Positions 25,129-30,057 of a stretch of 30,057 nt of DNA are shown here, piece after piece. The translations under genes were made by a program, and so were the position numbers. The DNA comes from Thermodesulfobacteriota bacterium (lineage in GTDB: Bacteria; Desulfobacterota; DSM-4660; Desulfatiglandales; Desulfatiglandaceae). A model generated the notes under the pieces. The model had not been told where the DNA came from and made no database searches. It was given only the letters and a program-made list of their open reading frames with translations. Position 1 is the first letter of the stretch; each line of letters begins with the position of its first letter. The stretch covers positions 1 through 30,057 of the forward strand of contig JANQDY010000134.1 of the NCBI GenBank assembly GCA_028278625.1. The letters run 5' to 3'.

Positions 25129-25332
25129 TTATTGGGAAGCTCCAGTATGACGACCAAGGCCGGGCGGCACTTCTCTCCAGGGGTCATCAGATTTGCCCAA
25201 TCGGTAGCCCAGGTCAAACATGCGTTTCATTTCCATTTGATTGAATCTTTCATTGCTTGATAATGTGAATTCCTCATGGCCAGCCGGTCCGCGTTCATGG
25301 CAGTTTGACGCCGAGATTGCGAAAAAGGCCAA
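25129..25332 (-). CDS. Unrecognised short ORF between the porins, possible gene remnant
   Basis: A 67-codon frame with only a TTG start directly after an in-frame stop and no ribosome site. The product contains NCHERGPAGHEEFTLSSNE and MFDLGYRLGKSDDPWREVPP, which is well structured and not repeat-like, so it may be the C-terminal part of a longer, now truncated protein. I do not recognise the family. The rest of the 25055-25354 gap includes a weak TTGAAA-18-TAGAAA promoter-like pair ahead of porin copy 1. Confidence 0.25.
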   Translation of the reverse strand: MAFFAISASNCHERGPAGHEEFTLSSNERFNQMEMKRMFDLGYRLGKSDDPWREVPPGLGRHTGASQ

Positions 25333-25354
25333 TTATGGATGGAAACTTGCCAAA

Positions 25355-26755
25355 TCAGAGACTAAATTGAAACCTTATTTGAAAGATGTTGGCCTTCCCG
25401 CCATCAATGGGGGGATCATTGCGATCTTTCACCGTGGCATGGATATAATTGAACATGAAACACGCATGCTCGTTGAGGTACCAGTTGAGCCCTGCGGCAA
25501 GGTTCCTCTCTTTCCCTCCCTTTATGCCGCTGCTGTTTAAATCAACGTAGGAAAAGCGAAAGGCTGTTTCCAGAGCGCCCCAACCCTCTTGTCCAAAATG
25601 GAAATCCCTGTTGGGCCTTATGCCGCCAAAAATGCCTTTGGACCGGTTATAGGGACGATGTTCGCCGGTCAGGACATATCTTCCGTACACGTAGAAACCC
25701 CAGAAGTTGGGATTTCCCACCGACTCCGCTTCAGACAATACCTGAAACAGCTCTCCTTGAACAGAAACGGGTCCTTGAACCAGGGCCGCCTCATAACCGA
25801 AAAGATCCGCGGCCTCCGTGAAAAATCTCTCAGTATTGACAAAGGTGTCATCGGTTAAGCGAGATTCGGGGTGGGCCCTAAGTTTCAGTTGAGAGTCCTC
25901 GCGGGTGTCATCCCGAAACTGATGGCTGTAGGAAAAACCCAGGTGAAGAAGATTTTTTCCGTCATCTTCATACCGGGGAAGTCCTGTCACCCTTAAGGTA
26001 ACAGCGGAACCGAAGGCATTGCTCAAATAGTCCGTTGCGCCGGCCACATCGCTGAAAGACCCGGTAATCAGAAAATAGGCCGCTGCCCATGTCATGCGTT
26101 CATTGAGTACGGCGTTCTGACACATAATTCCGATGTTCCGGCCAGGCGCAAAGGCTTCAACGGGCAATGCGCTTTCCATAAACGGATTGCCCCCTGAAAG
26201 TTCTTCCAAGGCATAAGGCTCTGTCATATGACCGGCTTTCACTTCTCCCAGAAAAGGCAAATCGCCGTAACCGATCCAGATATCCTTAATCTGCCTCACA
26301 TTGGCAAAGTCCATATCAAAACGATATTTCACTTTTTCAAAAAGCGTTCCCGACAGGCATACTTTCGCTTCACGAAAGTTTCCCGTCCAACCCGTAAGAT
26401 CCGTGAATTCTCTGCTCAATATGTCATTTGCACCGATATAACCCCCGTCTGCTTTTACGACTCCCCCGATTTTGAGTTTGATGTTGCCTTTTGGGCCCTC
26501 CGCATGAAATCCGTCTTTCCAATAGTACCAAATGCCCAGTGGGTCTTTTACCCCGGTTTCCGCGCTTTTTATGAGTTGTTTGTAAAGGGGAAGATCCGTT
26601 TCAGAAGATGCGCCGTAAGATATGGAAGCGTTACAAAAGAGCCATAAAAGCAGAATCACTGAACCCAGCCGTGAAAAGCCTTTCATCCGGGTTTGCACGT
26701 TTGCCGCCCGTATGACAAACCCGAACCTGCCCCCTTTGCTGATTCTAACGAACAA
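25355..26755 (-). CDS. OprP/O-like outer-membrane porin, copy 2
   Basis: Up to 466 residues from a TTG at 26755, which has a strong AAAGGAGG eleven bases upstream. A signal peptide is recognisable from the ATG at 26686 (GFSRLGSVILLLWLFCNASISYGA), which itself lacks a ribosome site; the start is unresolved. The barrel region matches copy 1 closely: shared blocks include GRNIGI, YSHQFRDDTREDSQLKLRA and FGQEGWGALETA, and the last strand is ANIFQIRFQFSL. The N-terminal third differs more. It probably forms a trimeric OprP/O-like channel. Confidence 0.78.
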   Translation of the reverse strand: MFVRISKGGRFGFVIRAANVQTRMKGFSRLGSVILLLWLFCNASISYGASSETDLPLYKQLIKSAETGVKDPLGIWYYWKDGFHAEGPKGNIKLKIGGVVKADGGYIGANDILSREFTDLTGWTGNFREAKVCLSGTLFEKVKYRFDMDFANVRQIKDIWIGYGDLPFLGEVKAGHMTEPYALEELSGGNPFMESALPVEAFAPGRNIGIMCQNAVLNERMTWAAAYFLITGSFSDVAGATDYLSNAFGSAVTLRVTGLPRYEDDGKNLLHLGFSYSHQFRDDTREDSQLKLRAHPESRLTDDTFVNTERFFTEAADLFGYEAALVQGPVSVQGELFQVLSEAESVGNPNFWGFYVYGRYVLTGEHRPYNRSKGIFGGIRPNRDFHFGQEGWGALETAFRFSYVDLNSSGIKGGKERNLAAGLNWYLNEHACFMFNYIHATVKDRNDPPIDGGKANIFQIRFQFSL

Positions 26756-26882
26756 GGCTCAATCGACCTCCTTTCGCGAGGCGTAGATCTTTCGTTAAAA
26801 AATCTCTCTTTATGGTGCTTCTGCTTTCTGAAGTTCCACGCTTTTTAGCATTTACTTCGCCTTTAATCCACAATCGAACCAA

Positions 26883-27080
26883 TCAGAGGAAGAAGATAAA
26901 CATCAACATCAGTGCAAATGCGATAGGAAATGCCAAACGACACAAAGAATCTATACAGACTGCCAAGTCGATCTTCTTTCTGGAAACAAGAAAAGTGGTA
27001 GAAATGGACTGCAGCAAAGCCAGAAAGACCAGCAAAGTAGATCCAAAAATGAATTTATCTAAAATTCTCGGAATTCTGCT
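26883..27080 (-). pseudogene. C-terminal remnant of a pentameric ligand-gated ion channel
   Basis: A 65-residue open stretch on the minus strand, with an in-frame stop at 27081-27083 before it. It reads RILDKFIFGSTLLVFLALLQ, then a short basic linker SRKKIDLAVCIDSLCR, then a hydrophobic end LAFPIAFALMLMFIFFL. This is the order of the M2-M3 loop, M3, short linker and M4 of prokaryotic Cys-loop channels (compare SRIAFPVVFLL at the end of GLIC). The extracellular domain, M1 and M2 are missing. An ATG at 27084 with a strong AAGGAGG opens only nine codons before a stop in another frame, so a frameshift or deletion probably joined a start region to this tail. The 26756-27214 gap holds nothing else I can support. 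Confidence 0.6.
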
Positions 27081-27214
27081 TCATGAAAAACCTCCTTAAT
27101 CAGGAAGCCGCCAACCTTGTATAAATTCGGATCCGATCAGAAGAGCGATCCGCTTGCTTTCTTTCATAAACTGCTTTCTGCCTTCCCATTGATCCTTTCA
27201 GTAATGATGCACAG

Positions 27215-28999
27215 CTACATTCGCAGGTACTTCAGGTCGGGTGAGAGTCTCCATTTGGCGTCAGCGCCACCGGGAAGCATTTGGCCCGGGTCGTCTCCCA
27301 CTTCCTGCTCTATGAGCAGGTTGAGTTTTTTGTTCATCGTTAGAATGAGGTCACTGTACTTTCTTTTGTCAACCGCCAGGTTTTTCATTTCCAGCGGGTC
27401 TTTACTCAGGTCGAACAACTCAACATCGTTGTGGGCAAACAATTGCTCCAAGGTGCGGGGCGTATGATGTTCCAGAGGCGCAAAATAGCGGTTTAACTTG
27501 TAGCGACCATCGTAGACGCTACGAATGGCGCCGCGTTTCTTCAAATTGGGCCGAAAACCTTGGGCGGGTAGATCCTGGGGCTTGCCGCCTTCCGCGAAGA
27601 ATTTGGCGATGTTGTTGAGGAACGCTGCATCAACGTAGGCGAACATGTTGTAGTTGTACAATGCCCCTGGGCGTAGCGCATCGATAGCGGCCGTTTCAGG
27701 GCTACCGAGCAGTGCCGTAATGTCCTTTCCAGGGAGCCCTTTAACCTCACTACTCTTTCCCCTGGCTATGCTCACCAGGGTGGCTGCAATATCCACATGA
27801 GATGTGACGGCCTTGCATCGTTTATTTCCCTTGTAGGCCGGATGAGAGATGATGAAGGGCACGTTGTTATTCTCGCGATATACGTTGGCTCCCTTACCAC
27901 TCAAGCCGTGTGCTCCAGTTAATTCACCGTGATCGGAGGTATAAATAACGATTGTATTGTCAGCGAAGCCCAGATTGTCCAGTTCATCAAGAAGTTCGAT
28001 CAGGTGGCGGTCCGCATCAATAATACAGTTCAGATAATAATAGTTCAGCCGCCGCCAGCGCGCATCCTCATTGGGCACAACGCCCACCAGCGCGCCGCGG
28101 GCATCGCGAAACTCCTGATGACACTTTGGTCTGCCGGATGCGCCCATGGCCTCATTCCGGGATTCCGGAAGCTTTACATCCCACTGATGATGGTAGATGG
28201 GGTTGTTCGGTTCCCGATTTACTCGCATCATCGTTCTTCCCGATTGCACTGTTTCGCCGGGAAGATCAGTGTTGTAATACATCACGTCGTGGGGATTGAT
28301 CAGGTTCACTGCTAGAAACCAGGGCTTTTTCTCCTGGCGCAATCGCTCGCCCAGCCCACGCAGCCAGCTTCGGCTCATGGATGTGATCACATCATCATGT
28401 AAATAGCCCCCTTCGGTATGCGCAATGATATCACCAATACCGAAGTAATCGGAGAAACCATATGCTTCCATCTCATCAACAAGGAGTTTTTTTGGTGAAT
28501 GCAGCTTATTGGACGTTTCAAATTCCTTGGATAGGTGCCATTTACCCTTATAGGCGGTGTAGTAGCCCTCTTTACGAAGGAGGTCGCCAATCGTATCAAT
28601 CTCGGTCGACAAGTTGTCAGTCCAGGGAAAATCGCAGTTATCGAACATGCGACAATTTTGGATATGCTGCCCGGTGTAAAGTACGCCGCGGGAGGGTGTG
28701 CACACACAAGAGGCGATCTGGTGGTTTTCAAATCGGATCCCCCGCTTCGCCAGGCGTTCATGCCCGGGCAAGCGATAGTCACTCGGCAACTGACTTGAGG
28801 GCATGTAGCGTTCCTGATCCGTCACGATCATTAGAATGTTGTAGGGACCACCGCTGGATGGACTGGCCATCTCCTTACTTCGAGCTTGCACAGAATGGGG
28901 GCCAACCACACTCACCCCGGTTCCCAACGCCAGAGTGGCCAACCCAGTCACTTTTATAAAATCTCGACGGGATAGCTGATTTGTTAGCTCTTTTTCCAT
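27215..28999 (-). CDS. Tat-exported sulfatase
   Basis: A 594-residue alkaline-phosphatase-superfamily sulfatase. The ATG at 28999 has GAGG six bases upstream. SRRDFIKVTG (residues 10-19) followed by a hydrophobic stretch is a twin-arginine signal. YNILMIVTDQERY holds the first metal-binding aspartate. CTPSR at residues 100-104 is the C-x-P-S-R motif whose cysteine is converted to formylglycine. The segment KGKWHLSK and, later, YTSDHGELTGAHGL with an Asp-His pair complete the metal site. It should hydrolyse a sulfate ester in the periplasm; the substrate is unknown. No maturase (FGE or anSME) gene is in the window, so maturation relies on a gene elsewhere. Confidence 0.88.
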   Translation of the reverse strand: MEKELTNQLSRRDFIKVTGLATLALGTGVSVVGPHSVQARSKEMASPSSGGPYNILMIVTDQERYMPSSQLPSDYRLPGHERLAKRGIRFENHQIASCVCTPSRGVLYTGQHIQNCRMFDNCDFPWTDNLSTEIDTIGDLLRKEGYYTAYKGKWHLSKEFETSNKLHSPKKLLVDEMEAYGFSDYFGIGDIIAHTEGGYLHDDVITSMSRSWLRGLGERLRQEKKPWFLAVNLINPHDVMYYNTDLPGETVQSGRTMMRVNREPNNPIYHHQWDVKLPESRNEAMGASGRPKCHQEFRDARGALVGVVPNEDARWRRLNYYYLNCIIDADRHLIELLDELDNLGFADNTIVIYTSDHGELTGAHGLSGKGANVYRENNNVPFIISHPAYKGNKRCKAVTSHVDIAATLVSIARGKSSEVKGLPGKDITALLGSPETAAIDALRPGALYNYNMFAYVDAAFLNNIAKFFAEGGKPQDLPAQGFRPNLKKRGAIRSVYDGRYKLNRYFAPLEHHTPRTLEQLFAHNDVELFDLSKDPLEMKNLAVDKRKYSDLILTMNKKLNLLIEQEVGDDPGQMLPGGADAKWRLSPDLKYLRM

Positions 29000-29042
29000 A
29001 ACACACCTCATTCTTTATAATTGTTCGATGATTGGCAACCGT

Positions 29043-29447
29043 TTATGGTGCGATTAATCTGACAGTTGGAAAATATGATTGGTATCTTGAAGTATCCCTG
29101 GTCAACAGGTCTAAATTTAGTACCGCAGCCTGTGCACCGATAAAAAAATCCGGCAACGGGATTTTCTTCACGCCTTTTCTTCTTTTGTATTTGAGGAAAG
29201 CCTTGCCAGCCAAAAAAAGGGCTTCTTTTGGAATCTCCAGCAGTTCAAATCCAGCTTTGGCAATAGCTCTCTCTAACTCCTCAATTAACTCAAAACCAAT
29301 TGATATTTCGGAATAAATTATCGAATTAATATATAAGGACGAGAAATAACTGTATTCCTCCAATTTGGATTCAGACCATTCAGCCCAATTCAAGTCGTCT
29401 AGAAAAACATCCAAAATGACATTCGAATCGACGAGAATCCCTTTCAT
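29043..29447 (-). CDS. vapC: PIN-domain toxin, VapC family
   Basis: A 134-residue PIN-domain ribonuclease. VDSNVILDVF places the first catalytic aspartate at residue 7. E47 (YSEIS), D100 (LPDFFIGAQAAVLNL) and D118 (LLTRDTSRY) complete the acidic site. The start overlaps the antitoxin stop by four bases (ATGA), the standard coupling in such pairs. It would cleave RNA when the antitoxin is degraded. It sits between the sulfatase and the transposon scar. Confidence 0.88.
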   Translation of the reverse strand: MKGILVDSNVILDVFLDDLNWAEWSESKLEEYSYFSSLYINSIIYSEISIGFELIEELERAIAKAGFELLEIPKEALFLAGKAFLKYKRRKGVKKIPLPDFFIGAQAAVLNLDLLTRDTSRYQSYFPTVRLIAP

Positions 29448-29671
29448 TTGTCTCCTCTTGTCAATGCCATTATTTCATCTGTTGTCATTTTTACATTGGC
29501 TATCCCTCTAAGCCTCCTGAATCTATATGGTTTTTTAGGTTGGCCAACCCTTTTCACCAAATAGACGCGGCCTTTCTCTTCTATAAAATCAACTTCAACA
29601 GCAGGTGTTATTCCCAGTTTTTCACGAATCTCTTGTGGAATAGTGACCTGCCCTTTTGTCGTGACTCTCAT
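29444..29671 (-). CDS. vapB: AbrB/MazE-type antitoxin, VapB family
   Basis: A 75-residue protein. The N-terminal MRVTTKGQVTIPQEIREKLGI is a swapped-hairpin AbrB DNA-binding domain. The C-terminal tail, KMTTDEIMALTRGD, would neutralise the PIN toxin. A GGAGGT site precedes the ATG at 29671. It normally autorepresses its own promoter, and inverted repeats suited to this lie directly upstream. Confidence 0.88.
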   Translation of the reverse strand: MRVTTKGQVTIPQEIREKLGITPAVEVDFIEEKGRVYLVKRVGQPKKPYRFRRLRGIANVKMTTDEIMALTRGDK

Positions 29672-29738
29672 GATTGCACCTCCGGTATTGTGTAATACCA
29701 GTAATAGTAATACTAATGTTTGTTTGTGTCAATCATGA
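29668..29738 (-). promoter_or_regulatory. Promoter and operators of the vapBC-type operon
   Basis: On the minus strand, -35 TTGACA (29732-29727) and -10 TACTAT (29709-29704) are separated by 17 bases. Between the -10 and the start codon is a perfect inverted repeat, GGTATT-4-AATACC (29684-29699). A second, AGTAaTACT, overlaps the -10 (29706-29714). An outer pair, TCATGATTG (29668-29676) and CAATCATGA (29730-29738), perfectly inverted, embraces the whole promoter and the ATG. These are good candidates for antitoxin binding and autoregulation. Confidence 0.65.
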
Positions 29739-29766
29739 ATCTCCTCCATTGAACAACGGATTGAAA

Positions 29767-29784
29767 CCGACCTTGTCAGGTCGG
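29767..29784. terminator. Short GC-rich hairpin downstream of the porin remnant
   Basis: CCGACCT (29767-29773) and AGGTCGG (29778-29784) form a perfect seven-base stem with a four-base loop. On the minus strand it is followed by TTTCAATC. It lies where the third porin transcript would end, so it may be its former terminator. The T-tract is weak. Confidence 0.4.
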
Positions 29785-29827
29785 AGCGATCTTTAAATGC
29801 TGGGCATCCCTTATTATCTGGGGTAAA

Positions 29828-29928
29828 TCAGAGGTTGAATTGAAACCTGAGCTGAAAAATGTTAGCCCTTCCACCATCAATCGGTGGTTCCTGGCGATCC
29901 GCCGCATACGAATGGACATAATTAAGGT
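29828..29928 (-). pseudogene. C-terminal remnant of a third OprP/O-like porin
   Basis: The minus strand reads LNYVHSYAADRQEPPIDGG and then ANIFQLRFQFNL before a TGA. This matches the last 33 or so residues of both intact porins (FNYVHATVKDRNDPPIDGG, ANIFQIRFQF), including the stop codon context CTC-TGA-TTTA. The rest of the gene is missing: directly upstream is the stop codon of a transposase. It is therefore a deletion or insertion scar, not a functional gene. Confidence 0.8.
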
Positions 29929-30057
29929 TCATCCGACTAAAGCGTACTTTGTTTTGTGAATAGCCATTATTTTGAGTTTGAAGAATTCCATATCTCTAAA
30001 ACCATAAGCCTGTTTTTGCATGGTCTTTATTTTGTTGTTGGTCCCTTCAAGAGGTCC
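29929..30057 (-). mobile_element. ISL3-family transposase, C-terminal part (runs off window)
   Basis: The last 42 residues before the stop at 29929-29931 include GPLEGTNNKIKTMQKQAYGF and end IHKTKYALVG. The G-EGTNNKIK...AYGFRD..FFKLKI pattern is the C-terminal end of the DDE domain of ISL3 (IS204/IS1001/IS1165-type) transposases, containing the region of the final catalytic glutamate. The frame is open to the right edge. The transposase stop directly abuts porin coding sequence, so the terminal inverted repeat that should follow is missing and this end of the element is truncated. Confidence 0.75.

Noticed and set aside
26812..27099. 95-residue plus-strand ORF between porin and sulfatase
   Set aside because: The opposite strand carries a convincing channel-like membrane sequence; the plus-strand product is basic, without motif, and lacks a ribosome site.
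29761..29830. Possible CRISPR or att site because of the short GGTCGG palindrome
   Set aside because: Only a single copy of the hairpin and no regularly spaced repeats; more likely a terminator.

Overview
The window looks like a chromosomal segment of an anaerobic, probably sulfate-reducing or syntrophic Desulfobacterota (deltaproteobacterial) bacterium. This is an inference from gene content and order: [NiFe]-hydrogenase maturation genes, a branched-chain-type (Liv) ABC transporter operon with acyl-CoA ligases embedded in it, a cytochrome b/Rieske/octaheme cytochrome cluster and phosphate-porin-like outer-membrane channels. No rRNA, tRNA, CRISPR array or complete mobile element was seen.

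Left part (1-4.0 kb). The window opens with the N-terminus of a MalT-like STAND ATPase (minus strand). A roughly 650-base intergenic region follows, carrying a MITE-like inverted repeat and a good sigma70-type promoter. Next comes a plus-strand run: an iron-sulfur flavoprotein, a malonyl-CoA-synthetase-like ligase (overlapping the first gene) and proC. A long inverted repeat separates proC from the convergent next block.

Hydrogenase maturation block (4.0-9.9 kb, minus strand). A consensus promoter (TTGACA-18-TAGAAT) reads into DUF2333 - hypA - hypB - hypF - hypD - SpoIIAA-like STAS protein. hypC and hypE are absent from this cluster, so the set is incomplete here.

Liv/CoA-ligase operon (10.0-19.3 kb, minus strand). 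One promoter (TTGACA-18-TACAAT) precedes livG - long-chain-type acyl-CoA synthetase - livH - livM - livK - benzoate-CoA-ligase-like protein - livF - CGGC-domain protein. The layout suggests that a carboxylic acid is imported and activated to its CoA ester. The benzoate-CoA-ligase-like protein has lost the ATP-binding P-loop consensus and the C-terminal catalytic lysine, yet its frame is intact, which makes it the most unusual protein in the window.

Respiratory block (19.3-23.6 kb, minus strand). A fused cytochrome b, a Rieske protein and an octaheme c-type cytochrome with HEAT/TPR repeats probably form a quinol-oxidising complex with its own electron acceptor. The cytochrome b has b6-type heme spacing and an altered Qo motif.

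Accessory right end (23.6-30.06 kb). This region holds two tandem OprP/O-like porins with mosaic similarity, an unrecognised short ORF, a decayed C-terminal fragment of a pentameric ligand-gated ion channel, a Tat-exported sulfatase, a VapBC-type toxin-antitoxin pair with a clear promoter/operator, a third porin reduced to its last strands, and the C-terminus of an ISL3-family transposase running off the window and abutting that porin scar. It reads as a remodelled island of duplications and deletions.
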